A stretch of DNA of 64,000 bases from Clostridium tunisiense TJ (GCF_000300195.1 NZ_AMQH01000011.1:248001-312000), one strand, 5' to 3'. Positions 45,908 through 55,186 are shown, counted from the stretch's first letter. Numbers and translations are program-made. Notes: a model not told the origin generated them from the sequence alone.

Positions 45908-45924
45908 AGCAATTTCTGTGCCAA
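45908..45924 (-). promoter_or_regulatory. Sigma-54 promoter upstream of EIIB
   Basis: Minus-strand TTGGCACAGAAATTGCT: GG at -24, GC at -12 with exactly ten bases between, matching TGGCAC-N5-TTGCW. A 24-nt window around it is nearly identical to that upstream of EIIA. Confidence 0.85.
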
Positions 45925-46000
45925 CACACTAAACTAAGATAATTTTTCAATTTTCATGCCTATATACCTTATTATTAACTGAATAGTCTTGAAATTTTGC

Positions 46001-46091
46001 TTAGTGCTTTAAAATTCACCTAGTGTTTTTCTTTTTATTTAGTGTTTTAATAAATTCACTAGTGTTTCATTTTATTTTTTTATAGTGTTTT
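46001..46091. repeat. Five phased TAGTGTTTT repeats, probable activator sites
   Basis: TAGTG(T/C)TTT words begin at 46002, 46021, 46040, 46060 and 46083, spaced 19, 19, 20 and 23 bp, close to two helical turns. They lie about 80-170 bp upstream of the EIIB sigma-54 promoter, the usual place for an enhancer-binding protein; the last overlaps the EIIA stop. Confidence 0.75.
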
Positions 46092-46401
46092 ACTGTTTTG
46101 AAAATCTTTCATACATATCTACAAATTCCTGTGCAAGATCCTTTACGGTAATGGCATTCATAAGATGATCCTGTGCATGAACCATAAGAAGAGTAACGTC
46201 TACGGTATTTCCTGAAGCCTCATCTTGAATGAGCTTGGTTTGTGCTATATGTGCCTTAGCTAATTCTTCACCAGCCTTTACTAATACCTCTCTTGCCTCT
46301 CTTACCTTATCAGCCTTAGCAAGCTGAATTGCCTCCATAGAATAACTTCTAGCATTTCCCCCATTAACAATAATTTGTAGCATTACCTCCTGGTAATTCA
46401 T
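46090..46401 (-). CDS. celC: PTS lactose/cellobiose-family EIIA
   Basis: 103 residues from the third in-frame ATG at 46401, which is 9 nt from AGAGAGG; the earlier ATGs overlap the site. Helical trimeric EIIA with phospho-His in LLMVHAQDHLM. Takes phosphate from HPr. First gene of the PTS set, separated from EIIB by about 400 bp that hold its own sigma-54 promoter and phased repeats. Confidence 0.93.
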   Translation of the reverse strand: MNYQEVMLQIIVNGGNARSYSMEAIQLAKADKVREAREVLVKAGEELAKAHIAQTKLIQDEASGNTVDVTLLMVHAQDHLMNAITVKDLAQEFVDMYERFSKQ

Positions 46402-46470
46402 GTCCATCATCCTCTCTCAAATTGTTTATTAAATAAATTTAAATTATTTCCTACTTATACTAATAATTAT

Positions 46471-46487
46471 AGCAATTTCTATGCCAA
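46471..46487 (-). promoter_or_regulatory. Sigma-54 promoter upstream of EIIA
   Basis: Minus-strand TTGGCATAGAAATTGCT: GG-N10-GC spacing correct, one base off TGGCAC. About 60 nt of leader before the EIIA start. Confidence 0.8.
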
Positions 46488-46531
46488 AACAGAAAGTATG
46501 CTATTAAGTAGCTAGCAATATAATTTAAATA

Positions 46532-46566
46532 AAAAAATCAGATGCTATAAACCTCATCTGATTTTT
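46532..46566 (-). terminator. Terminator of the cation efflux gene
   Basis: Perfect AAAAAATCAGATG/CATCTGATTTTTT stem, 9-nt loop, T6 tail, between the CDF gene and the EIIA promoter. Confidence 0.85.
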
Positions 46567-46646
46567 TAATATTTCATTCATTCTTTGTGTCTTATTTCAT
46601 CTTTACCTAACACAAATGTATTAATACTACCTTCTCACTAGGATAA

Positions 46647-47540
46647 CTATATACTTTCACTGGAACCTTCTAAGAGGTAGTATGGTTCTAGGTGAACAAT
46701 AACCTGAGTATTTTCACAAACTTCTCTTCTCACTTCATCCTCAATATTGTGTATAAGGTTATGAGATTGTTCAACTGTATCATTTGAGTCAACCTTAATA
46801 TGGAGGTCTATGAAAATTTCATCATTTCTTCCTCTGCTTCTAATTCGATGTACATCCCTAACCTGAGGAAACTTAAGCACTACTTTTTTAATTATTTCTG
46901 AATCAACAACAGCCCTATCTACTAAAACTGCACTATTTTCCTTAAATATCTCATAAGCAGCATGAAATATAAATATAGCTACTATTATTGATGCAATAGG
47001 ATCAATCACTGCTGGCAATCCAAGTCGTATGCTTAAAAGAGTTATCAGTACTCCTATAGAAACATATATATCAGACCTTGTATGCAAGGAATCACATATT
47101 AATATGGAGCTGTTTAATTTCTTTCCCTCTCTGTATTCAAACACACTTACAAATACATTCACTGCTAAGGTTAAAATTAGAGCTAATATGCTCTCTAAAG
47201 TTATATCTGGAGTTCTTGGAATAAAAAATCTTTGAACTGCACTAATTAAAACACTAATTCCCACAAAAGTAAGCATTCCTCCAATAAAAAGACTTGCTAA
47301 TGTTTCAAATTTCCTATGACCGTATGGGTGATCCTCATCAATAGGTTTTGCTGCATACCATATACCAATAAGCCCAACTATATTAGAAGAACCATCTGAA
47401 AGTGAATGGAAGCCATCTGCCGAAAGGCTTGTGCTTTTTATCATGCTCCCAACAAATATTTTTAATATTGCTACAAAAATATTTGCAAACAGTATAACAA
47501 TTAGCACTTTTTTAACTCTTTCTAGATTATTATATGACAT
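46647..47540 (-). CDS. Cation diffusion facilitator (metal efflux)
   Basis: 297 residues: six transmembrane helices and a C-terminal cytosolic domain. Metal sites: SADGFHSLSDGSSN on helix 2 and SLHTRSDIYVS on helix 5, giving the Asp/His tetrad (HxxxD) of Zn2+/Mn2+/Fe2+ transporters; IDEDHPYGHRKFETLASL is the family signature. Exports divalent metal by proton antiport. Monocistronic. Confidence 0.92.
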   Translation of the reverse strand: MSYNNLERVKKVLIVILFANIFVAILKIFVGSMIKSTSLSADGFHSLSDGSSNIVGLIGIWYAAKPIDEDHPYGHRKFETLASLFIGGMLTFVGISVLISAVQRFFIPRTPDITLESILALILTLAVNVFVSVFEYREGKKLNSSILICDSLHTRSDIYVSIGVLITLLSIRLGLPAVIDPIASIIVAIFIFHAAYEIFKENSAVLVDRAVVDSEIIKKVVLKFPQVRDVHRIRSRGRNDEIFIDLHIKVDSNDTVEQSHNLIHNIEDEVRREVCENTQVIVHLEPYYLLEGSSESI

Positions 47541-47950
47541 AATTTAACCCCTCTTTTTTTGATTACTAAAGTATTGTTGTTTTTAACCATATATAATATT
47601 GATATGCAATATTTAAAAATATGTTCTCAATTAATAATATATTATAAATATAATACACCCACAACCCTAGTACCGTCAACATATTAGCCGTAATACTTAT
47701 TCTCAATTGATACTAAATTCCTATGAATATTGACACTCATTACCATGGCTGTTTGGCTCTATTTATTCTATACTTAAGAAATCCCCTAGTTTTCAGTTAA
47801 ACTTTAGCAGTAAATTCATAATAATAAACTTCTTGGCATTTCACTATTAACATAATAGGTTAGATTACAATGAAAAATCCTTAAAGGGCACATAGCACTT
47901 TAAAGATTAGTGTAAATTTCTAAATAGGCATTAAATATCTTTAAATCAAA

Positions 47951-48002
47951 TTAAGCTCATCAGGATTACTTAATGAACATTAAGTAATCCTGATGAGCTT
48001 AA
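47951..48002. terminator. 52-bp palindrome, first copy
   Basis: Perfect 25-bp arms with an AA loop containing AAGCTCATCAGGATTACTTA. Duplicate of the hairpin at 48249-48300. Confidence 0.75.
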
Positions 48003-48031
48003 ATAAAATTATTCAATAAACCTAGCGTTAA

Positions 48032-48079
48032 TTAAGCGGTAAACCTATAACCTACACCCCAAATAGTTTCAATATATTC
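48032..48079 (-). pseudogene. Duplicated 3' end of response regulator gene
   Basis: Encodes only EYIETIWGVGYRFTA and stop, identical to the end of the gene at 48330-49022, with no start; created by the 298-bp duplication. Confidence 0.85.
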
Positions 48080-48377
48080 TCCCCTAGTTTTCAGTTAAAC
48101 TTTAGCAGTAAATTCATAATAATAAACTTCTTGGCATTTCACTATTAACATAATAGGTTAGATTACAATGAAAAATCCTTAAAGGGCACATAGCACTTTA
48201 AAGATTAGTGTAAATTTCTAAATAGGCATTAAATATCTTTAAATCAAATTAAGCTCATCAGGATTACTTAATGAACATTAAGTAATCCTGATGAGCTTAA
48301 ATAAAATTATTCAATAAACCTAGCGTTAATTAAGCGGTAAACCTATAACCTACACCCCAAATAGTTTCAATATATTC
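48080..48377. repeat. 298-bp tandem duplication, copy 2
   Basis: Second unit of the duplication. Its final 48 bp (48330-48377) are the genuine 3' end of the response regulator gene. Confidence 0.9.
48249..48300 (-). terminator. 52-bp palindrome after response regulator
   Basis: 25-bp perfect arms with a 2-nt loop, 29 nt past the stop codon; followed by AT-rich sequence on the minus strand. Acts as terminator of the exporter operon. Confidence 0.7.
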
Positions 48378-49022
48378 AGGATTAGAGGGATCAAACTCAA
48401 TTTTTTCTCTCAATTTTCTTATATGGACAGTTACTGTGGCAACACCACCAAAGGAGTCTAAGCCCCAGATTCTTTCGAATAGTTCTTCCTTAGTAAACAC
48501 TCTATTGGGATTACTAACTAGAAGAAGTAGTAGATCAAATTCCTTTAAAGTAAATTCAGTTTCATCACCATTTACGTATACTTTTCTTGCTATTTTATCT
48601 ATGGCAATGCCCTTAATCTCCACTAGATTTTTATTTATTGACTTGTTTTTATCCATAAGCCTTTCATATCTAGCAATATGAGCTTTAACCCTTGCCACAA
48701 GTTCATTAGGACTAAAGGGCTTTGTTATGTAATCATCTGCTCCCAGCCCAAGACCTCTCATTTTGTCTACATCTTCTTTTTTTGCAGAAACAATAATTAT
48801 TGGAATTTCAACTTCACTTCTCAACTTCTTGCAGATTTCAAAGCCATTCATGTTAGGTAGCATTAAATCCAATAAAATCAAATCATAATCTCCACTTTTT
48901 GCTTTAAGTAGCCCAGTATCTCCACTATTTTCAATATCCACAGAAAAACCATTGATTTCGAGATAATCCATTTCTAATTCTGCTATGCTTATATCATCTT
49001 CAACTATTAAAATCTTTTTCAT
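48330..49022 (-). CDS. OmpR-family response regulator
   Basis: 230 residues from the ATG at 49022 (AAGGTGG upstream; the GTG at 49034 overlaps it). Receiver domain (1-118) with DD at 9-10, phospho-acceptor Asp52 in LILLDLMLP and Lys in YITKPF; winged-helix domain (130-228) ending WGVGYRF. Pairs with the histidine kinase 16 nt upstream and probably controls the exporter operon. Confidence 0.93.
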   Translation of the reverse strand: MKKILIVEDDISIAELEMDYLEINGFSVDIENSGDTGLLKAKSGDYDLILLDLMLPNMNGFEICKKLRSEVEIPIIIVSAKKEDVDKMRGLGLGADDYITKPFSPNELVARVKAHIARYERLMDKNKSINKNLVEIKGIAIDKIARKVYVNGDETEFTLKEFDLLLLLVSNPNRVFTKEELFERIWGLDSFGGVATVTVHIRKLREKIEFDPSNPEYIETIWGVGYRFTA

Positions 49023-49038
49023 AATTTGATCCACCTTG

Positions 49039-50487
49039 TCAATTAATACTTTTCAAGGAAAAGAAAATTGAAGTTCCTTCACCTAACTCACTTTCAGCCC
49101 AAATCTTCCCCTTATGTTCTTCTATAATTTTTTTAGCAATTGCAAGGCCCAGTCCTGTTCCTCCCACAGTTGTTCCCCTGGATACATCACTTCTATAAAA
49201 TCTTTCAAAAATATAGGATAGTGATTCCTCTGGTATACCCTTACCATTATCTTTTATTTCAACTGTAATATAATCCTTGCTTTCACTTAGGATTATATCT
49301 ACCTTTAGTTTTTCATCTTTTTTATACTTTATAGAATTTCCAACAATATTCATTATGGTTCTTTTTATTTGCTGCACATCAATTTCTGCATATATTAATT
49401 TTTCTGGCAGAATTGAAGTTAGCTCAACCTCTGATGTATCTAAATCAAAGCTAATTTCATCTACACAATCTTTTATATAGCTTACCATATCAACCCTTTG
49501 ATATTTAAAATTTTCCTTATTTAAATCCAGCTTTGAGAATAAAAATAAGTCATTAATCAAATTATCCATGTAAATAGCTTTAGTGTATATAGTGGTAACA
49601 TACTTATCCATCTTCTCTGGTGTATCTGCTACACCATCCTTTATCCCCTCCACATACCCTTTAATAGAGGTAATAGGGGTTTTTAAATCATGAGATATAT
49701 TTGAAATTAATTCTCTTCTATTTTCTTCATACTGCTGTTGGAGTTCTAAGGATTCCTTTAGTCTTAATCTCATTTCTTCAAAGGTCTGACTGAGTTGTGC
49801 TATCTCATCTTTTGAATTAATCTTAATATTATAATCTAAGTTTCCTTGTTTTATTTCATTTGCTGCCTTTTCTAACTCTTTTAAAGGTTTTACTAGGGTT
49901 CTTGAAGTCCAATAGCTTAACATCATATTTGTAAGTATTAGTATAATTAGAGAAAAAATTAAAATTATAAAAGAACTTTCTCTATAAATTCTTTTAAAGG
50001 TCTCTAAATTAACAATATAAAAAATACTACTTTCGCTACCATCCTTTAAGTAAAAATCTTGTTGTCCTAAAATGTATAGTCCTTCTCCTGGTGGAACTTT
50101 TTTTTCTGAATTAAAGGGAGGCAAAGTTTCCACCTTAATATAATCTTTAACAAGTTCTGACTCATAAATTATTTTATTATTTACTACTAGCACAATTCCC
50201 GTGTTACTAACTGTTGAGGTTTTCTCCAGTTCAAGTAAGTATTCACTTTCAACAATTTTGTCAGGGTCCTGTAATATTTGTCTATTTACCTTTTTTTGAA
50301 ACTTATTGTTTGAGGTTATAACTTCTGTAAAAAGTTTGTAAGTATTTTTTTCAAATTTACTAGCGTTACCCTCCTCTACTTTTCCTACCACATGATTAAG
50401 AAAAATATTGCTTATTACGGCTATTAGAATAAATGGAATTATTATCATTGCTATATAAGTGAGCCTTAACCTTGATTTTATAGTCAT
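49039..50487 (-). CDS. Sensor histidine kinase
   Basis: 482 residues. Transmembrane helices at about 8-29 and 170-192 frame an extracytoplasmic sensor; then HAMP (about 195-245), HisKA with phospho-His in ISHDLKTPITSIKG, and HATPase with NSIKYK N-box, DNGKGIP and GGTGLGLAIAKK G-boxes. Reads an envelope signal, likely the substrate of the co-encoded exporter, and phosphorylates the downstream regulator. Confidence 0.93.
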   Translation of the reverse strand: MTIKSRLRLTYIAMIIIPFILIAVISNIFLNHVVGKVEEGNASKFEKNTYKLFTEVITSNNKFQKKVNRQILQDPDKIVESEYLLELEKTSTVSNTGIVLVVNNKIIYESELVKDYIKVETLPPFNSEKKVPPGEGLYILGQQDFYLKDGSESSIFYIVNLETFKRIYRESSFIILIFSLIILILTNMMLSYWTSRTLVKPLKELEKAANEIKQGNLDYNIKINSKDEIAQLSQTFEEMRLRLKESLELQQQYEENRRELISNISHDLKTPITSIKGYVEGIKDGVADTPEKMDKYVTTIYTKAIYMDNLINDLFLFSKLDLNKENFKYQRVDMVSYIKDCVDEISFDLDTSEVELTSILPEKLIYAEIDVQQIKRTIMNIVGNSIKYKKDEKLKVDIILSESKDYITVEIKDNGKGIPEESLSYIFERFYRSDVSRGTTVGGTGLGLAIAKKIIEEHKGKIWAESELGEGTSIFFSLKSIN

Positions 50488-50527
50488 GTATAATTATTTC
50501 CTTTCTATTTTAACTAAAACCATTTTA

Positions 50528-51748
50528 CTATTCATATCTAAGAGCTTCTATTGGATCTAGATTAGCTGCCTTTCTCGCAGGATAAATTCCAAAGAATATT
50601 CCCACTGCTGAGGAGAATAATATAGCTCCCACAATAACTTCAGTAGAAAGCCTTGGAGTTATATTTGCGAAACTTCCTAGCATATAAGCTCCCGAAATAC
50701 CAATTATCATACCAATAATTCCCCCAATTAGAGATATTATAACAGATTCAGTTAAAAATTGAAGTAAAATTGCATTGGTTGTTGCACCAATTGACTTTCT
50801 AATTCCTATTTCCCTGGTTCTTTCAGTTACAGAAACAAGCATAATATTCATTACTCCAATTCCACCCACTAGTAATGAAATAGCTGCTACAGCACTTATG
50901 AAAGCGGTGAAAATTCCTAATATGTTATTAATTTGATCTAATTGATTTAAGGCATTTTGTGCCTTATATAGATCCTTACCCCTATTATTATGCCTACTTT
51001 CAAGGATATTTATTGCTCCACTGCCTGCATTCTCTGAAGTGGATTTTTCTGTAGCCATAACACTTATTTTATCTAAGGAAAACTCACTAGAGTACATATT
51101 TTGGAGTAAGGTCGCTGGTACATACATAAGAGCAGGTCTTTGGCTCATATCAACCCCAAAGTCTCCCATAATAGATTTTGTAACTCCAACAACTGTTACT
51201 TTAATTGGAGATGCATTTGAACCTATCTTTAAACTTTTCCCTACAGCATCTTCATATCCAAAGAGAAGCTTTGCTGATACTTCATCTAAAATTACTATAT
51301 TTTTTCCCTCAAGATACTCCCTTTCATTGAAAGGTCTTCCATATACGAATTCCATATTTTGTATTATTAAGCCATCAGTGTTGGTACCTGTGATACTCGC
51401 TCTTTTACTAAGAGTCTCTGATACTGCTACCCCTTGTTTTGATATACTAGGTGCAATATATTTAACGGTTTCTACATTATTTTTAATTTGTTTAATATCT
51501 TCAAAAGTAATAGAATCACTTTTAGAAGCTTTGGTACTATCAACAGAAATATTTATTGTAGATGAACCAATCTTTTCAAATTCACCTGTAATGGTACTTT
51601 GTCCTCCTTGCCCCAATGCTACAATAGCAATTACTGAGCTTATACCTATAATTATACCTAACATAGTTAAAAAGGAGCGCATCTTATTTGAAATAATGCT
51701 ATCTACAGCCATTTTAAAGTTTTCTGACAAGTTACTTATAAAATTCAT
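50528..51748 (-). CDS. MacB-type ABC exporter permease
   Basis: 406 residues from the ATG at 51748 (GAAGGAG upstream). One transmembrane helix near the N-terminus (MRSFLTMLGIIIGISSVIAIVALGQG), a large extracytoplasmic MacB periplasmic-core domain (50-275) and three C-terminal helices of the FtsX domain (RTREIGIRKSIGAT). Mechanotransmission-type exporter for peptides, lipoproteins or antibiotics. Overlaps no gene; 5 nt or so from the ATPase gene. Confidence 0.92.
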   Translation of the reverse strand: MNFISNLSENFKMAVDSIISNKMRSFLTMLGIIIGISSVIAIVALGQGGQSTITGEFEKIGSSTINISVDSTKASKSDSITFEDIKQIKNNVETVKYIAPSISKQGVAVSETLSKRASITGTNTDGLIIQNMEFVYGRPFNEREYLEGKNIVILDEVSAKLLFGYEDAVGKSLKIGSNASPIKVTVVGVTKSIMGDFGVDMSQRPALMYVPATLLQNMYSSEFSLDKISVMATEKSTSENAGSGAINILESRHNNRGKDLYKAQNALNQLDQINNILGIFTAFISAVAAISLLVGGIGVMNIMLVSVTERTREIGIRKSIGATTNAILLQFLTESVIISLIGGIIGMIIGISGAYMLGSFANITPRLSTEVIVGAILFSSAVGIFFGIYPARKAANLDPIEALRYE

Positions 51749-51762
51749 AATCCACACTCCTT

Positions 51763-52455
51763 CTATAATAAAATTCTATCCTTAACTGAGTAATCTTCTA
51801 CTATTTCCCCATCTTTGAACCTAACCACTCTTTTAGTATGCTGTGCAATATCTGGTTCATGGGTAACCATTATTATAGTAGCTCCTTCATTATTTAAATC
51901 CTGAAATATTTTCATTATTTCAACTGATGATTTAGTATCTAAATTTCCTGTAGGTTCATCAGCCATTATTACAGCTGGGTTATTCACTATAGCCCTAGCT
52001 ATAGCAACCCTTTGTTTTTGTCCCCCTGAAATTTCGTTTGGTCTATGCTTAACTCTATCACTTAAGCCCACCCTATCTAGAGCTATTAAAGCCTTTTCAC
52101 GTCGCTCACCTTTAGGTACTCCAGCATAGGCCATTGGTAGCTCTACATTTTCAAGAATTGTCATTCTAGGAAGTAAGTTGAAAGCTTGAAATACAAACCC
52201 GATTTCCTTATTTCTAATTAAAGCTAGCTCATTATCACTAAGATTAGAAACATTTTTTCCATTTAATATATAGGTTCCATTATCCATTTTGTCAAGACAA
52301 CCTAAGATATTCATCATAGTAGATTTTCCTGACCCTGAAGGTCCCATTATAGAAGTAAATTCTCCCTTTTCTATTCTTAAGTTTATATTTTTAAGAGCAG
52401 TAAAATTAATTTCTCCAGTAACATATTTTTTTACTATGTTTTTAACTTCTAACAT
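51763..52455 (-). CDS. MacB/LolD-type ABC exporter ATPase
   Basis: 230 residues. Walker [11 protein letters not shown]-loop [13 protein letters not shown], signature [14 protein letters not shown], Walker [14 protein letters not shown] and switch His in MVTHEPD. Powers the permease. Its ATG overlaps the adaptor gene stop by one base. Confidence 0.95.
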   Translation of the reverse strand: MLEVKNIVKKYVTGEINFTALKNINLRIEKGEFTSIMGPSGSGKSTMMNILGCLDKMDNGTYILNGKNVSNLSDNELALIRNKEIGFVFQAFNLLPRMTILENVELPMAYAGVPKGERREKALIALDRVGLSDRVKHRPNEISGGQKQRVAIARAIVNNPAVIMADEPTGNLDTKSSVEIMKIFQDLNNEGATIIMVTHEPDIAQHTKRVVRFKDGEIVEDYSVKDRILL

Positions 52456-53660
52456 TATTTCTCCTCTCCCCCAGCTTCTTTAACAACCTCACCAGACTTC
52501 ATATTAGTACTTGGGTTTAAAATTACTTTCTCTCCTGGGGTTATTCCTTCTACTACCTCTGCTTCCATATCAGACTGAAGCCCTAGCACAATCTTCTTTT
52601 CCACAACTTTATTTCCTTCAATTGAGAAAACATAGGCCTTTCCTTCCTTATCACTTCTAATACTTTCTGCTGGAATCCTTAACACACTTTTTACCTCTCC
52701 AAGTAGTAAATCCACATCTGCATCAAAATCAACCTTTAACCCTTCAGCCTTATCAACAATATCAATTTCTACTGAAAGCGTTGTTTCTGTGCCTGCTGCT
52801 GATGGAGCTTTTTTAGCTATTGGATCTATAAAGGATACCGCTCCCTTATACTCCTTGCCATCATATTTAATCACTGCCTCTTGTCCTAATTTAATTTTTG
52901 ATGCATCATACTTACCAGCAGATAATACAACTTTAAGATTGTCCACATCTTGAACTGTTATAGCTGGCTGAGTTGCTACAGTAGTTGTGGCGCCTTCAAC
53001 AAGGTTTACTGCCGTTACAACTCCATTAAAGTCCGCAACTAAAGTACTCTGACTTTTTGAAAGGCTGCTTTTTGCATTATCTAAATTTAGCTTTTGTAGT
53101 GCTATATTATTATCTGATTGTTTAAGCTGCTCACTTGAGAAGGGTTCTTTTAAAGAATCCTTTTTTGTAATAAGAGGAGCCTTTTGACTTTCTAACTGAG
53201 GAACCTTTGCTGCCTCAGCTGGATTTTTCTTAGCTTCTTCAATTTGAGCCTCTAAATCTGATATTTGTTTCTTTAAATCTGCAATAGTACCTTTAACCTC
53301 ATTATTGCTGTTTACTTGGTTTTGTTTAGTTAGAACAGCATTATCATAGCTAAGCTGGGCTTGCTTAACAGCAATATTAGGATCAGTTACCTCAAATTCA
53401 GCTAGCACTTGTCCCTTTTCAACTCTATCTCCAACTTTCACATTTACTTTTTTCACTTTACCCTGAATTGCAAAATAATCTTTGCTATTTTTTGATTTAA
53501 TTGTAGCAGTAGTTGATAGATACGCCTTCACATCTCCTTGTGTTACCTCTGAAGTTTTTACAGTTGCTCCTACCTCTTTGCCTTCTTTCCTAGTCGCTAT
53601 AAATATTCCACCTGTGATTACAGTTGTAATTAATATAAAAGTTATTACTTTCTTTTTCAT
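52455..53660 (-). CDS. HlyD-type adaptor of MacB-like exporter
   Basis: 401 residues from the ATG at 53660 (GGAGG upstream). Single N-terminal membrane anchor, a lipoyl-like half ([21 protein letters not shown]), an alpha-hairpin with long coiled coil (about 95-190), the second lipoyl half and beta-barrel/membrane-proximal domains. In Gram-positives such adaptors pair with MacB-like exporters without an outer-membrane channel. Confidence 0.9.
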   Translation of the reverse strand: MKKKVITFILITTVITGGIFIATRKEGKEVGATVKTSEVTQGDVKAYLSTTATIKSKNSKDYFAIQGKVKKVNVKVGDRVEKGQVLAEFEVTDPNIAVKQAQLSYDNAVLTKQNQVNSNNEVKGTIADLKKQISDLEAQIEEAKKNPAEAAKVPQLESQKAPLITKKDSLKEPFSSEQLKQSDNNIALQKLNLDNAKSSLSKSQSTLVADFNGVVTAVNLVEGATTTVATQPAITVQDVDNLKVVLSAGKYDASKIKLGQEAVIKYDGKEYKGAVSFIDPIAKKAPSAAGTETTLSVEIDIVDKAEGLKVDFDADVDLLLGEVKSVLRIPAESIRSDKEGKAYVFSIEGNKVVEKKIVLGLQSDMEAEVVEGITPGEKVILNPSTNMKSGEVVKEAGGEEK

Positions 53661-53844
53661 AATTTGGGCCTCCATTAATTTTTATTTAATTATCATAATG
53701 TAATTGTACAAGGTGACTATAAAGCGCCCTTAAAGTAATTCTTAAATATTTCTAAAATAACTTTAAAATATTTATAAAGTCATATTACTTCTTGAAGAAG
53801 TTTTCATATGATAGCTCCTTAATCTTAAAGTAGATCCCTAATAA

Positions 53845-53888
53845 AAAATGCAGATATAAACTTTAATATCAGTTCATATCTGCATTTT
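53845..53888 (-). terminator. Terminator of methyltransferase gene
   Basis: Perfect AAAATGCAGATAT stem with 18-nt loop and T4 tail on each side, about 48 nt past the methyltransferase stop. Confidence 0.8.
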
Positions 53889-53936
53889 ACTTTTATAAAT
53901 TTAAAATCCTAACTCTTTTATACTTTCCCCTCTGAC

Positions 53937-54533
53937 TTAAACATTAATTTCCATGTTAAAATCATCTTTTCTTTTCCGAAAAATATAAGTAACAAAAAAA
54001 CCTCTTTCATCTTGATTTTCATTATACTCAATTAACTGAAAGAACTTTAATATATCTTCAAAATCAGTTGGTTGGATTAAATCTTCCTTTCTAATTTTAG
54101 AATCAGCTTTATGCTTATATCCAAAACCAGAAACAAATAGAATACCTTCCTCAGTTATATGGCTTTGAATCTCTTTAAGTTGCTGTTTACTTAGTCTATA
54201 ATGATTAATTAAAATATTATCGAAAATCCCCATATGATTTAAAGCATTTTGTATTGTTAAATCAATTTGTATTGTATTTACTGTATAACTATTTCTTTCT
54301 GCAAACATGTTCAAACGTTGAAGTGCTTTATTACTAAAATCTACGCCTGTAACTTTAAAGCCTTTCTCAATTAGGAATAAGGTATTTCTACCGTCACCAC
54401 ATGCTATATCAAGAACAGTGCCTTTCTTAAAATATCTAATACTTTGTACTAAAGTATTTTCTGGACTTAGTGGATTAGCACCTCTATTAACAAACTTTTC
54501 ATCCCAAAATTCTTTGTTTCCCATATACTCCAT
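53937..54533 (-). CDS. Class I SAM-dependent methyltransferase
   Basis: 198 residues. Opening WDEKFVNRGANPLSPEN and motif I TVLDIACGDGRNTLFLIEKG, then VTGVDFS, match thiopurine/tellurite-type (TehB-like) methyltransferases. A GGGGGG site precedes the ATG. Acceptor unknown. Confidence 0.82.
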   Translation of the reverse strand: MEYMGNKEFWDEKFVNRGANPLSPENTLVQSIRYFKKGTVLDIACGDGRNTLFLIEKGFKVTGVDFSNKALQRLNMFAERNSYTVNTIQIDLTIQNALNHMGIFDNILINHYRLSKQQLKEIQSHITEEGILFVSGFGYKHKADSKIRKEDLIQPTDFEDILKFFQLIEYNENQDERGFFVTYIFRKRKDDFNMEINV

Positions 54534-54575
54534 TTAATCCCCCCCCCATGCTAGATAAACTTTACAAAATTTTTA

Positions 54576-54605
54576 TATTGTATCCTAAGCTACTAGGAGA
54601 CAATA
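54576..54605 (-). terminator. Terminator of GNAT gene
   Basis: TATTGTATCCTA and near-complement (one mismatch) around AGCTAC, T-rich tail on the minus strand. Confidence 0.65.
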
Positions 54606-54626
54606 TAAGAATAAAACTAAGAATAT

Positions 54627-55181
54627 TTATTCCAACTTTTCATTTAATAAAACCATATGTATATGGTCTTCCCATTTACCATTTATTTTTAAATATTTGT
54701 AGGCTAACCCTTCATTATAAAACCCTAATTTTTCAACTACTCTCATAGAGCGGTTATTTTTCGGCATAATATTTGCTTCAATTCTATGCAATCCAAATTC
54801 ATTAAACATAACTTCAATTCCCTTTTGAATTGCTTCTGATATATAACCTTTATTAATTTCATCCTTATCTAATTTATAACCAAGTGTACAGGATAGAAAA
54901 GCACCTCTAACAATGTTACTAAAGCCAACAGTTCCTATTATTCTGTTTTCATCTTCCTTTTTAAAAATCCATAATCTTAAAGCATTATTATTTTCAATAC
55001 TGGATAATTCTTTATCCAGTTGTTCTTCCTGATACTGCTTAGTGTAAAATTCCTTCTTCTTCACTGGTTCCCACTGTTCTAAAAAACACTTATTATTTAA
55101 ATAATAGTCAATAACCAACTCTGCATAGGATTTGTCTATCACTTTTAGCACAAGTCTTTCCGTTTCATAAACTTTTTGCAT
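54627..55181 (-). CDS. GNAT N-acetyltransferase (RimJ/RimL type)
   Basis: 184 residues from the ATG at 55181 (GGGGAG upstream; GTG at 55190 overlaps it). TERLVLKVIDKSYAELVI start, acetyl-CoA loop EINKGYISEAIQKG and HRIEANIMPKNNRSMRVVEKLGF. Acceptor unknown. Confidence 0.86.
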   Translation of the reverse strand: MQKVYETERLVLKVIDKSYAELVIDYYLNNKCFLEQWEPVKKKEFYTKQYQEEQLDKELSSIENNNALRLWIFKKEDENRIIGTVGFSNIVRGAFLSCTLGYKLDKDEINKGYISEAIQKGIEVMFNEFGLHRIEANIMPKNNRSMRVVEKLGFYNEGLAYKYLKINGKWEDHIHMVLLNEKLE

Positions 55182-55186
55182 TAAAA

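Larger units (their letters stand above)
47782..48079. repeat. 298-bp tandem duplication, copy 1
   Basis: Matches 48080-48377 base for base as far as I can read by eye, directly adjacent. It ends with the last 48 bp of the response regulator gene and includes its 52-bp palindrome (47951-48002). Confidence 0.9.

Noticed and set aside
46001..46091. Possible CRISPR-like array
   Set aside because: Repeats are only 9 bp with 10-14 bp between them, far below CRISPR unit size, and no cas gene is present.
51039..51785. 248-codon plus-strand ORF
   Set aside because: Antisense of the MacB-type permease gene, which has clear family motifs; the ORF is long only from codon bias.
52765..52785. Catabolite-response (cre)-like word
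   Set aside because: It lies inside the adaptor gene and fails the conserved 3' half of the consensus.
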